Assembly (NCBI RefSeq): GCF_025698545.1
Contig: NC_068575.1
Location: 53,019,980 to 53,083,979 of the forward strand
Direction: 5' to 3'
DNA: 64,000 nucleotides
Source of the DNA: Gossypium raimondii
Taxonomy: Eukaryota; Streptophyta; Magnoliopsida; Malvales; Malvaceae
In this document: positions 13,089 through 24,907 of the stretch, piece by piece
How positions within the stretch are numbered: the stretch's first letter is position 1
Layout of the letters: the number at the start of each line of letters is the position of its first letter
Made by a program: the position numbers and the translations under genes
Notes under the pieces: model-generated
What the model saw: only the letters and a program-made list of their open reading frames with translations
Database searches by the model: none
Told to the model about the DNA's origin: nothing

Positions 13089-14624
13089 ATGACCAGATCT
13101 TCATCCGGAGATCTCGAATACGACCCAGAGATCGAAAAATCAGCACGAGCACGACGAAAAGAGACAGACGCTCTTAAACGTGCAAGTAAAGAAGAAGTTG
13201 AGCTAGGACAAGGGCTCTTAGAAACCGACATTGAAAAGTTGAGACTAGCAATTCGAGCAGAGGCAATTCGACATGGAAAACAAGTCGAAGTGGTTGATCT
13301 TGAGACCGAACCACTTCCTGAAACAAAAGAAGTAGAAGACAACCTCGGCGAACCAGAAAGGATGGCGAACCGAACCATTCGTCAGCTAGTCGCAGCTCCC
13401 AACGGGCAAACACCGTTATGCATTAACTATCCAGCCGGAGAAACCCCATTTGAGCTGAAGTCAAGCCAGATCCACATTTTGCCCACTTTTCGAGGCTTGA
13501 AGAACGAAAATCCAAACACTCACTTGAGAGAGTTCCACATGGTCTGCTCAAGCATGAAACCACAGGGAGTAACCGAAGATGAAATTAAACTTCGGGCCTT
13601 TCCTTTTTCTTTAGTTGATACAGTAAAAGAATGGTTATTTTACTTACCTCCAGGTTCTATTACAACGTGGGATGACTTATCACGTGTTTTTCTTGACAGA
13701 TTTTTCCCAGCATCACGAGCAGCTGAACTTAGGAGAGACATAGTGGGAATCCGCCAAACGGAAAGTGAATTGCTCTATGACTATTGGGAGCGGTACAAAA
13801 AACTCTGTGCAAGTTGTCCTCAACACGGTTTGACCGAGCAATAACTTCTTCAATATTTCTACGAGGGTTTGCTCCCTATGGAAATGAAGATAATTGACGC
13901 TGCTAGTGGAGGGGCGCTTGTCAATATGACTCCTCAAAGGGTAAGAGAACTGATATCCACCATGGCAGCAAATTCTCAGCAGTATCGGCCGAATTCAGAA
14001 CCCACAAGATGGGTTAATGGGGTAAACGTTTCATCTTTAGAAGATAAATTGGATAAGCTCACTAATATTGTCCAATCTATGCTTACAGAAAAGAAGAATC
14101 AGACCCAACTGTGTGGGATTTGTACTACATCTGAACATCCGATGGATTTGTGCCTAATCCTTAACGAAAATTCAACGGCACATGTTGACGCTGTCGGAGG
14201 TTTTCCAGGACCTCCACAAAGACGCTATGATCCTTTTTCCAACACCTACAATCCCGGGTGGAAGGATCATCCCAACTTGAATTACGGAGCTAATCCCCGA
14301 TATAATCTGGCATACCAACCGAGACCTTTGCAACCACCGCAACCGCCACCCAAGCCGAGCACATTTCTAGAAGCAATTATGGAGAGACTTACCGTCGATG
14401 CTGCAAAATACCAACAAAGTACAGATGCATCAATACAAGAGTTAACTAATCAAGTTAGTAAACTCTCGATGGCAGTAAATCGTTTGGAATCTCAAGGTAA
14501 ATTACGTTCCCAGACGGAGCCAAATCCTCGACAGAATGCTAGTGCAATAACTCTTCGTAGTGGAAAAATTCTGGAAACAGTTCCAAACAAACGTCATGGG
14601 CAAGACAAGGAACTGAAAAAGTAG
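13089..14624 (+). pseudogene. Athila gag, broken by stops
   Basis: One frame begins at ATG 13089 and reads a charged N-terminus, then the gag core: FELKSSQIHILPTFRGL, SSMKPQGVTEDEIKLRAF, YLPPGSITTWDD and FLDRFFPASRAAELR. A TAA at 13842-13844 stops it; the same frame then continues through GLLPMEMKIIDAASGG to a TAG at 14622-14624. A short spacer resembling a CxxC segment (LCGICTTSEHPMDLC) lies near 14100-14150. Gag would form the virus-like particle. The in-frame stops make the protein truncated. Confidence 0.88.
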
Positions 14625-14672
14625 ATCTCTGATCCAAAAACCAGACCGGAATCAGAAATTCAGAAACCAGTT

Positions 14673-17600
14673 GTGATGCCACCTCCTTTTCCAGGGAGAC
14701 TTGCGAAGGATAAGAAAGAAAAGGAGGAAAAAGAAATCCTCGAAACATTCAGGAAAGTTGAGGTGAATATCCCTTTGCTCGACGCTATCAAACAAATCCC
14801 TCGCTATGCAAAATTTCTCAAGGAATTGTGTACTAGCAAGAGGAGGTTACTAGGTAACGAAAGAGTAAATGTAGGAGAAAATGTCTCCGCAGTACTGCAA
14901 AAGAAAGTTCCGCCCAAATACAAGGACCAAGGTATGTTCGCTATTTCCTTTGAGATAGGTAATGTAGGCATTAAGAAAGCCATGTGTGATTTAGGGGCTT
15001 CCATTAATGTTATGCCTTATCTTATATATAAGTTGATTAACGCGGGTCCTCTGAAAAAGTCAGGAGTGATAATCCAGTTGGCGGACAGGTCAGTCGTCTA
15101 TCCCGAAGGGTTGCTTGAAGACGTCCTTGTTAAAGTTAACGAATTAGTTTTTCTGCAGATTTCTACATTATTAATATGGAGGACGATAACTCAACTAATT
15201 CGTCTGACATTTTGCTTGGAAGGCCATTCTTAAGTACTGCAAGTGCAAAAATTGACGTTCGGAGCGGAACACTGACAATGGAGTTTGACGGCGAAATCGT
15301 GAAATTCAATGTCTACGAAGCGATGGGTCATCCTAACTCACTATCAAATATCTCTAGCATTGATATTATAGATTGTTTAACTCAAACTTATTTTGAATAT
15401 CATGATTTTGATGAGTTAGAAACTATCCTTTACAGAAGCATTGACATGGATGTTTTAAGTCGCCTCGACGAATTATCAATTATAAAAGATCCGTTGCGAG
15501 AAATTGTCAAACACTTAGAGACGCAACCATCGTCGACGAATCGAGGTAACCAATTTGAACTTTTACCTTCCCAAGCTAAAATATTGCCTTCGATTTTGCA
15601 GCCACCAACCTTGGAGCTTAAAGCATTACCAGATCACCTCAAGTACATCTTTTTGGGAGAGAAAGACACTTTACCGGTGATAGTGTCAAACAGACTAACC
15701 AAAGACGAGGAGGAAAGTCTAGTTCAAGTTCTAAGAGATTATAAAGAGGCTATTGGTTGGACAATAGCCAACATAAAAAGGGCTAAGTCCATCTACCTGT
15801 ATGCACAGAATTTCCATTGAAGATAACACGAAACCAAAAAGATATGATCAGAGGCGCCTTAATCCACCCATGATGGAGGTAATGAAGAAAGAAATCCAGA
15901 AATTGTTGGATGCTGGAATGATATACCCGATCTCCGACAGTGATTGGGTTAGCCCGGTTCATGTCGTGCCCAAGAAAACTAGCGTGACAGTGGTGAAAAA
16001 TTCATCAGGAGAGCTAGTTCCTACCCGAGTCCAGAATGGATGGAGGGTTTGCATCGATTACAGGAAGTTGAACGCAGCTACCCGGAGGGACCATTTTCCT
16101 CTTCCCTTCATCGATCAAATGCTCGAGCGATTAGCTGGTAAGACTCATTATTGTTGTCTCGATGGATATTCAGGATTTTTCCAAATTCTGGTGGCACCTG
16201 AAGATCAAGACAAAACAACTTTCACGTGCCTCTTTGGAACGTTTGCGTATAGACGAATGCCGTTTGGACTCTGTAATGCTCCGGCCACTTTCCAGAGATG
16301 CATGGTGAGCATATTCTCTGATTATGTCGAGAAAATCATTGAAGTCTTCATGGATGATTTCACGGTGTACGGTAACTCTTTTAACGAATGTCTCGATAAT
16401 CTTGCCAAGATATTACAAAGATGCCTAGAATTTAATCTTGTTTTAAATTATGAAAAATGCCACTTCATGGTTGACAAATGATTGATTTTAGGTCATATAG
16501 TTTCCTCGGAAGGTATTGAGGTCGATAAAGCAAAAACAGACATTATTAACTCATTACCTTACCCCACATCTGTGAGGGAAATTCGTTCATTTCTTTGCCA
16601 TGCAGGATTTTAGAAACGATTCATAAAAGACTTCTCGAAGATCGCGCAACCGCTCTGCAGTCTGTTACAGATGGATAAAGAATTTAAATTTGAGCAGACT
16701 TGTAAAGATACATTTGACGTACTGAAGCAGAAATTGGTCTCCGCCCCCATAGTGCAACCACTGAATTGGAACTCCCCGTTTGAAATCATGTGTGATGCAA
16801 GTGATCAAAGTGTGAGAGCTGTTCTTGGCCAAAGAATAAGAAAATAACCTCATGTTATCTACTACGCTTCAAAAACTTTGGATGCTGCCCAAAGTAATTA
16901 CACAACCACTGAGAAAGAATTATTAGCTGTTGTGTTTGCTTTAGATAAATTTAGATCTTACCTATTGGGAACTAAAGTGATTATTTTTTCCGATCATCCA
17001 GCTTTGAAATATTTGATAGGGAAGAAGGAGGCAAAACCTCGACTAATTAGGTGGATTCTACTTCTGCAAGAATTTGATTTTGAAATCTGGGATAAGAAGG
17101 GATGCGAAAACTTAGTAGCCGACCATCTGAGTCGATTACCGATTCCGGCAGATGACACACCATTGAAAGATAACTTTTCCGATGAAAACCTGTTTTCAAC
17201 AAATGCGGTTCATCCTTGGTACGCAGACATAGTAAACTATCCCGTCACAGGTACTATACCTTCAGAATTACCAAGGTCTGAAAAGATAAGATTAAAAAAG
17301 ATGCTCGATATTACATTTGGGACGATCCTTACCTATAGAAGCATTGCTCCGATCAGGTAATTCGACGGTGTGTAGCAGAAACAGAGGTACAGTCTATCTT
17401 AACTTTTTGTCACTCTTATGCATATGGAGGACACTTTGGACCTAAACGTACCGCACATAAAATTCTCGAGTGTGACTATTTTGGCCAAACATATTTCGTG
17501 ATGCCTTTTTATTCTGCAAAACCTGTGAAAGATGCCAAAAAGTCGGTAACCTTAGTCGTCGAAATGAGATGCCCCTTACTCCTATTCATATTTGCGAAGC

Positions 17601-18360
17601 TGTTGATTATGTTTCTAAGTGGATAGAGGCGAAAGCCACTCGTAATGATAATGCTAAAACTGTGGTTGACTTTCTTAAAAGTTCTATCTTTTCCAGGTAT
17701 GGAACTCCACGAGCATTAATCAGTGATAGAGGAACTCATTTTTGCAATAAGCTCGTAAGTACACTTATGGAGAAGTACGGAGTGACTCAACGAATTTCTA
17801 CCGCTTACCATCCATAGACAAACGGACAGGCTGAAGTGTCGAATCGAGAAATCAAGTCCATCTTGGAGAAGACTGTTAAACCAAACAGAAAAGATTGGAG
17901 CTTGAGATTGAATGACGCACTTTGGGCTTATAGGACAGCTTACAAGGGACCAATCGGCATGTCACCTTATCGACTCGTTTTTGGTAAACCATGCCATCTC
18001 CTAGTCGAATTAGAGCACAATGCATTTTGGGCAGTTAAACAATGTAATATGGAGATGGAGACTACAAGAAGAACTCGGAAGTTGGACATTCAAGAACTCG
18101 AGGAAATTAGAAACGATGCATATGAAAATGCTCAAGTTTATAAAGAAAAGACGAAGGCGTTCCATGATAAGATGATCACTAGGAAACAGTTTTCATTAGG
18201 ACAAAAAGTTCTCCTATACGACTCCACCTTAAAAATCTTCGCTGGTAAGCTTCGATCCAAATGGATAGGTTCATTTACTATCACTAATCTATTCTCAAAT
18301 GGTGCAGTGGAAATTCAAAGCGAAGAAACCCGAAAGTGCTTTAAGGTGAATGGTCAATGA
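14673..18360 (+). pseudogene. Athila pol (protease, RT, RNase H, integrase), broken
   Basis: In order: an aspartic protease with CDLGASINVMP (about 14980-15020); a frameshift near 15176; reverse transcriptase with WRVCIDYRKLN, a MPFGLCNAPATF block and the catalytic FMDDF at 16347-16361; RNase H with CDASDQS and [13 protein letters not shown]; and integrase with ALISDRGTHFC and [11 protein letters not shown]. In-frame stops lie at 16479, 16611 and 16845 within the RT/RNase H frame and at 17815 in integrase. Near 17566-17620 the integrase text jumps from EMPL to AVDYVSKW. The segment lost there normally holds the first catalytic aspartate. The polyprotein cannot function. Confidence 0.9.
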
Positions 18361-19730
18361 CTGAAACCCTTCTACGAGAATTTTCAAATACACACAGTTG
18401 AGGAGATTGTTCTTGAAGAGCCCAAAATTTGAAAACAGGTCGTCGAGCTAACGACGTTAAAAACAGCGCTGTTGGGAGGCAACCCAAATTTTCTTTTCCT
18501 TTATGCAAATAAAATTTTTGGTAAAATGGAAAATGAAATGCATGTCAAGGATTAGTTCTGTCTAAGGAAAGACTTGGTACTTAAGTATGTCCATTGTGAC
18601 TCACCTCTCTTTCCTGGGAACTTACTTGGTGCATTTATCACGACTGTTTTACCAAATCTCATAATATTGTTTTTTAATAATTTATTTCTCGAGTTTATAG
18701 CTTAGCTAATAAATTTGAAAAAAAATTAATTTTCCTATTATTATTATTATTTATTTTTACTATTTTATTTTATTTTCATTTTTATTTTTGCTGGAAAATA
18801 TTCCAAGACAAAATTAAATTCCACATGTCAATCCACAAAATTCTTTTTATTTCAGCCAAGGCCCACTCTATCTATGAGACCACCCTCCACGACGTTGAAA
18901 TACATGGGGAGTTTATTTTTCTTCTTCTACCTACTTACTTTTACTTTATATCCTTTAATATTACATTGGGACAATGTAAAATAAGTAGGGGGGAGGGAAA
19001 CATAAATTGATTCTAAATTTGCTTATCTGTCATCGCTATTTTTGCATGTTTTCGGTAAAAGGTAAAATTTTCTTTTTAATTGGGATGGTACACTTATGGT
19101 TTGACCGATTTAGCTATTTAATTCTTTACACATGAAACTTTTCAATAACCTAGACTTAGTGGGTAAGAAATTTTTGGAAATGATGAGTTTGCTTGACTGT
19201 CTACTTTTTATCATATGTCAAATTTTTGAATACAAAAAAAAAAATACTCCTCTGATACGAATGTTAAGAGTGAAAACTTGGGGCTGTACATCGGGCTGAG
19301 TAACCGGAACGTGGTGCTTGGGTTGTCATTACATCTCGCGTAAAAAGGTTCGTGTGGCTGCTCAATTTCTTTGCACTCACTCCGCTAACAAGTTATCATG
19401 AGTAGGGCGAAATAACCCGCTTAGAGACGTCCGAATTAAGTAACCGGAACATGGTGCTTGGGTTGTCATCATGTCTCGCGTCAAAAAAATTCAAAAATGT
19501 CCTAAGTACAAAAATAAATAAATAAAATAATAAAATGAAGGTAAGTCTATCAAACTCTAATAAATTCTGAAATATATTTACTTACTTTTTATTCTAGGCT
19601 ATTTGAGATGTTAATGTGCTAGGATTAAATTGTTGAAATGTGCAAACCATGGGGATCAAGTCCTATTTTGGAGAAATTTTTTTCCTTTTGCAGATACATA
19701 CAAAATGCTCGAGGACTAGCATAAGCTAAG
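18361..19730 (+). other. Athila 3' noncoding region with a 140-bp-spaced repeat
   Basis: About 1.4 kb between pol and the 3' LTR. In some Athila elements this position holds an env-like gene; here I see no open frame with such features. Two copies of a 45-bp word beginning TAACCGGAAC[GA]TGGTGCTTG lie at 19301-19345 and 19441-19485, spaced exactly 140 bp. Confidence 0.6.
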
Positions 19731-19741
19731 TAGGGGGGAAT
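19731..19741 (+). other. Athila polypurine tract
   Basis: TAGGGGGGAAT lies directly before the 3' LTR and is the probable primer for plus-strand synthesis. Confidence 0.8.
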
Positions 19742-21181
19742 TGATTAAATACTAAAGTTACATATTTTATGTAATTAATTTGGTATATTTATGAGAATGC
19801 ACCACTAATTTTGCCATATTTATTGAATTTTGTGCAGGAATGTAATTTGGGGCTAAATAGAAGAAAAAGGAAACAATTGGGCTGAGTTGAAGAAAGAAGC
19901 GAAAAAGGAGGGCCAAAGAAGAATTTTTCCAAGATTAATTAGCTGAAATTTTTGAGTTAGTGGGAGAATATTTTGGGATTTATTTTATTTTGGGATATTT
20001 TTTCCTTAATTTCCTATGACTAGTTGGCTCCTAATTTAGTAAATCAACTAGTATAAATAGAGCTTGTATTGTTCATCATTTCATCAATCAAAAAAATATT
20101 TAGCTTTTCTCTCTCAATTCTCTCCTTCCTACGTAGCCTTTGTTGTTTCTTTAGTTTCCTTTCCTTCAAATTTTAATTTCCAGTAGCTAATCACCATTTG
20201 CAATTCCTTTTTCAATTTTTTTTTTCCAAATAGTTAACCACCCCACTTTAATATATTCCAACTCCCATACTCAATCACATCACCCACCTTTTTCACCCAT
20301 TTACCTTAATTACTTTATCAAAAACCAACATGTCCTAAACCTTAGCCAACTAAACCCATTTTCAGCTTTAGGCCGAAATTAGCCTCGTCAAAACCCGTGA
20401 GTTACGAACCCGAGCCATTTAACTCCTAAAATTCCAGTACTTATTACTTCTCCAGATTAAGAGTATGATTTTGTCAACTCATAAAGTCAGATCAACACTA
20501 AGTCAAAAAAGACGTCGTTTGATTTTGTGTGGTTAGAGGTACAGTTGGAATTCCGAAAGGAACGTTTTTAATCGGTTTTCTGTGAACACATTGGCGTGCC
20601 AAGTGGAGACAGCTGTTTGGTTCCGTCAAGGGAGGTAGTAACCGGATTTAAATGCCTTACGTGGTTGAGGGCACTGGTTCGAGCTAGGCTCTTCTAGAAC
20701 GCAAAGCTGCCGGAGTTTTAAATCACGAACATTTCGTGGCTGTTCGACCGGTAAGGGTTAGTTATTGGACGTTCCATAACTAATTTACACAAGGAAGAGT
20801 TGGTGTCCGAGGCGTCCTTGGTAGCTATAACTAGCTTATTGGAAAAGAGGAGTTCATCCAATTTCGAGGATCGGTTCAAAGACGAGGAAAATTCGTGTCT
20901 AAAGCTGAGCTCATTCTAATTAATTTTTGTTAATATTTATTTCACGGTTTTTATTATTCTATTTTCAACCTTTACTTTTGACGTTATTTTTCTGTTAATT
21001 TCAGGTTTTCAAATTTTTATCCCCCCGAACGTCTTGGGCACGACAGCTGCCCCGACATAAATCTGGTCAAGCGAGCAACAATTTACAGTAAACCAGTCTC
21101 TGAGGGATTGACCCTACTCCCCATACTGCATAATTTGCAAATTAAGGCGTAGGTTTATATTGGTGGATTCGACACCCATCA
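19742..21181 (+). repeat. 3' LTR of the Athila element
   Basis: 1,440 bp copy of 11595-13033 with scattered substitutions and a few small indels. Ends CACCCATCA and is followed by TTGAT, the duplicated target. Confidence 0.93.
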
Positions 21182-22302
21182 TTGATTGAATCTGTGTAAA
21201 ATATTTTTGGCTGTTTGGCAGATTTCCTGGAAATATTTTTCGAAAAATTGTTTTTACATATATTGATATATATTAATAAATTTTTTATATTTTAAATTAT
21301 TTTTACATATATTGTAATGATTTATTTATAATAATACTCAATTATTAAGCTACAATATTAATCGTTATAAATTGAAAAAAATTAATATCAAATAAATTAT
21401 TTGTAATTGTGTTAAAAAAACAAGTATTGAATAATTAAAAAAACAAGTTACTCGAAAATCGATAAACAGAAGCAATTTTCTACCGAAAATGAAGGAAGGA
21501 ATGAAGGAGGCGATAGAGAGGAGAGCATGGAAAATGTCTTACGGAAATTGAAAGGGTAAGACATTTTCCCTAAAATGTAACCCATTTTCCCTTGTTTTGG
21601 AGTTCATTTTCCAAATGGAAAATGTTTTCCGCCAATCAAACGCTGGAAAAGTTGGAAATGATTTTCCGGAAAATCAATTCATTCAATCAAACAGACCATT
21701 AAGTGCGGGGGTCACACGGCCAAGCCACACGCCCGTGTGATCAATTCTGAGCATTCTGTTTTAAAATTTTAAGATGTAGGGGACACACGGCTAGAACACA
21801 AGCCCATGTGCTAGGCCGTGTGTCACACACGGCTAAGACACATGCCCGTGTGGACAAAATAAAGCCATTTCCAAGCCTTATTCTTCACCCAATTTTACCT
21901 TCCACCTATATAAACACTTAAACACATTTAAGAGTCAATCCAAGACATTTAAACCTAGCTAAATTAAAGTCTTATGCATGACATATTAATATCTATGATC
22001 AAATGTCCAACTTACCAAGATAGCTTAATACTTATAAATATGTTTTACCAAATAAACTATCATAAACTAATATCCAATATACTTATATGATTTTCCTCAT
22101 TCGACCTTTTACATATACTCATAAAGCATATTAAAACTATTTTTATATCAAAACATATCTTTTAATAGCCATTCCAATAGCTAATTTAAACCAACATTAC
22201 GTTGCCATCAATGGTAACATTTAACCTATACATGCCATTATTACCAAAATTAATTTACTATTTATATAAATTAGGCCCAAAATTAGTTTTAGATATTCTA
22301 TT

Positions 22303-22790
22303 CTTTCATTTTTATCAAATGTCTTAGCAAATTTGTTCTTCTAATGTTTTATAAGTTGTTTATAGGATTGGAAACCATATTTTTGTTGATGAGTATATCT
22401 TCTTTCTCTTTTTCGTGTTTTTATGTCTTTTGTTTGTAGAAGACAAGTCTTCAGAGGAAGTATCTTATTCTTCCGACAAAGTTAATATTATATTACTATT
22501 TCTATAATATAAAGGTCCTAAATCTATTTCTTATTCTATATTTTTATTAATAAGAAATTGTTCTAATTTATTATTAACTTCAGATAAGATTTCTTTAGAT
22601 TTGTTGTTCAAATCTAATTTCGTAACTTATGAAAATATATAGAAGTAAGATCTATTAAACTATCAAAACCCTTACTGAGAGCTAAAATATTGTTTTCATT
22701 TTAGAATTAATATGCATAGCATGATTGCAAATTTTATCCTTATATAAACAATCGCTTTCTTCTATGAAATTTATCTTAGGTACCTAAAAC
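22303..22790 (-). pseudogene. Endogenous caulimovirid remnant, detached upstream segment
   Basis: Minus-strand readings here are Lys/Asn-rich and broken by stops. They include a helical-looking SKEILSEVNNKLEQFL word and a Cys/His-containing stretch near 22700-22770. When the insertion is discounted, the frame entering the insertion site from this side is in phase with the frame on the other side (11123 leftward), which argues that both pieces were once continuous. This places the piece upstream of the movement-protein region. No domain can be named with confidence. Confidence 0.6.
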
Positions 22791-24629
22791 CTTCTATTAT
22801 CTTTATATGTTCTTACTGTTAAAAGCCAAAAGTCTCACCTGCATATAAATAGGCTATTGTAAGAAAAAATAACAGATAGATGGGTTTTAAGATAAACAAA
22901 TATAAAATAAACAGAACTGAAAATAAGGAATAAGAACTTATAATGAATACTACGATATTATTTCTCCAGATAAGGAGTGAACTAACAGTCACTTTCCTAG
23001 ACATGCTCCGTTAGTACTCTCTACTTACTATATTCGTAAATGCAATGGATGAAAGAGAATGTATTTTAAGCAAGTAGGAAGTAATTAAATCAACAATGTG
23101 AAAACTGGTCCATAGGTAACAATAACATATAATCCCCACCCCATCCTCTCTTTTTGTAGACAGATCGTTTATGCTTAACACAACAATTTTCTTGACATGT
23201 TTTAGATCCATGAGGGTTTTTAAGGTGAACTAAAAATTGGTTCATTGTCTAAAGTATCTTGGTCCCTATCATCCTATTTTTCTTTGTTGGCAAGACCGAT
23301 GAATCATGTTAATTTGAGCTTATCATTTTGATTACTCCCTACTGGTGATGGATTGGGTCGGTAGGTGTTTTTCCAGGCTAGTGAGCTGACTTTATGGGTT
23401 GAAACTTTTTGCAAAGTGAATGTGAGTTGAAACTTTTCAAAGCTTTAATAAACATAAAGGTTTTGTAATAAATAAAACGAAAGGCATGTCCACTGAGTAC
23501 GTTAGAGTCAAGAGAGTTGGAGAGTGAGAGAATGAGTTAAGAGGTTTTTTAATGGCAATGGTAGGTGATTTGTTACTCCTTTGCCTTTGCTTGACTGGTT
23601 TGTCCAACAATCATTTTAAGGGAGAACTAGTACATAGGTATATATACATTGTAATCGAATTGCCGACAGTGTGGTGTTAGGGTTGTCTAGTGGCCATTTT
23701 GTCAGCCTTACAGCTCAAACTATGTCAGGATCCTTTGTAGAATTGTCAATTCTTGAATCCGTTAAGTGATTAGCTTCTTAGCTATGTAGGGAGCTTGGGC
23801 CTTACAACTTGTGTGTGTTCATGGTCATGCTGGGCAGAGGCTTGATTTCAAAAAGTTTCAAGCTCGGTTGGGCCCAAATGGCCTATATTACTTTTTAGAA
23901 ATAATAAAAACTACTTTCTATTTAAACTGAAGTATAAAAATATATTAATATTAATATAAAATATTTTTTTATTCCTTTTAAATAGTAAAAAACAACCAGG
24001 GTTGACCCAGGCTGAGGTTACAAATATAAGCTCAAGTTGGCCCATGAACTAATTACTCTTCAAAGAATAAATAACTTTTTAATTTTAAAAATTGAAAAAT
24101 ATACAAAAAATATTTTTAAAATTTGTCTATGATTTTTTAATATGGAATTTTTTTTTAAATGATGCTTTTTTTATGTATTTTTATAAACATCAGATTAATA
24201 AAAACTATAAACATTAAGTGATTTTAATGGTTGGGTATCCAATGAATAGATAAAATAAATTTGTTTTAAACCATAGTTTCTCTTTGCTACTCATTTTAAT
24301 AATGTAGATGGATTGGAACAGGGGAGAGAAATGTATATAAGCTAAAATAAGGGAAACATTCCACAGAAGAAGAAGATGTGTCTGCTACTAAAATATTAGC
24401 TTACACATGCCAATGCACGAGTTATTAGAATAGTCTACCGTGAAATTATTATGGAGGTCATTGTATTAAAAGTTAGAATATTTTTTCTATTAAAAAATAG
24501 GTAAATTAATCATTGTGCATTAAATCAATAAGCAAATCAATTTTCTGTTAAAAATTTTATCTATTTATACAATTAAAAACTAGCATGGTGAACAAAAAAA
24601 CCATACATTGTCACATGATGTGCCACGTG
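22791..24629. other. Intergenic, no gene; weak repeat traces
   Basis: AT-rich spacer. Short open frames at 22819-23004 and 23011-23211 have no domain. Around 23850-24060 phrases such as GGTTGGGCCCAAATGG and GTTGACCCAGGCTGAGG suggest an old repeat, family not identified. Confidence 0.5.
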
Positions 24630-24634
24630 TACCT

Positions 24635-24864
24635 TGATAATATTCTCCACCACATTGATTTTGTTGTTGGGATTCTTCATTTTCTTTAGTAATATTATCA
24701 GCTTTATTATCCGACATTTAAAGTTTAAATATATTATTGTTAAATAGTTTATTATTCCTCTATGTATATATAGGTTGGTATTGTCTGACAAGAGGGATAT
24801 GAATAAAAACCTTCTTCATATTATTGTTCTTCGCTAAATTACTTTCTGTTTCTCTCTTTCTATA
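24635..24864 (+). repeat. 5' LTR of the decayed Copia element
   Basis: 230 bp, direct repeat of 28949-29161. A TATATATA word near 24765-24772 is a possible promoter TATA box. It ends in TA, not the usual CA. Confidence 0.88.
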
Positions 24865-24877
24865 TGGTATCAGAGCC
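24865..24877 (+). other. Copia primer-binding site (tRNA-iMet)
   Basis: TGGTATCAGAGCC directly after the 5' LTR is the standard plant Copia primer-binding site. Confidence 0.92.
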
Positions 24878-24907
24878 TATCTTAAACGAGGTTAGATTTG
24901 GATTCCA

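Larger units (their letters stand above)
11595..21181 (+). mobile_element. Athila-type Ty3/Gypsy retrotransposon, nearly full length (9.6 kb)
   Basis: Both LTRs are present (11595-13033 and 19742-21181), begin TGATTAAATACT and end CACCCATCA, and are flanked by an exact 5-bp duplication TTGAT (11590-11594 and 21182-21186). The primer-binding site, polypurine tract, gag and pol follow in the Ty3 order. The tRNA-Asp primer site, long LTRs, a gag with an LRAFPFSL-type core and an FMDDF reverse transcriptase point to the Athila lineage. By eye the LTRs differ by about 2%, so insertion is fairly recent. Despite that, gag and pol carry several stops, frameshifts and an integrase deletion, so it cannot move without help. 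Confidence 0.93.
11490..21698. mobile_element. TTA-flanked inverted-repeat element (PIF/Harbinger-like MITE), split by Athila
   Basis: The two parts 11490-11594 and 21187-21698 make a unit of about 617 bp. Its ends are GGGTCTGTTTGATTG on the left and CAATCAAACAGACCA on the right, inverted repeats with one end mismatch. TTA lies directly outside both ends (11487-11489 and 21699-21701). A 3-bp TTA duplication is the mark of PIF/Harbinger elements. It has no coding capacity, so it is a non-autonomous element. Repeated TTTTCC/GGAAAA words near both ends extend the inverted similarity imperfectly. Confidence 0.7.
11124..22302 (+). mobile_element. LTR-like insertion within the pararetrovirus (split by later insertions)
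   Basis: Two halves, 11124-11486 and 21702-22302, form one unit about 960 bp long once the nested insertions are removed. It starts TGTAACACCC and is rich in CACACGGCC and CCGTGTG words, a style I associate with cotton Ty3 LTRs. It is flanked by CTTTC on both sides (11119-11123 and 22303-22307), a 5-bp target duplication. The right end reads ...TATTCTATT and lacks the usual CA, so either the terminus is mutated or the duplication is coincidental. No internal retroelement region belongs to it, which fits a solo LTR. Confidence 0.62.

Noticed and set aside
13076..13413. Minus-strand open frames over the Athila gag
   Set aside because: They are shadows of gag, Ser/Arg-rich with no domain.
18361..19730. 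Possible env-like gene in the Athila element
   Set aside because: The position fits, but no open frame, signal peptide or membrane segment pattern was found.
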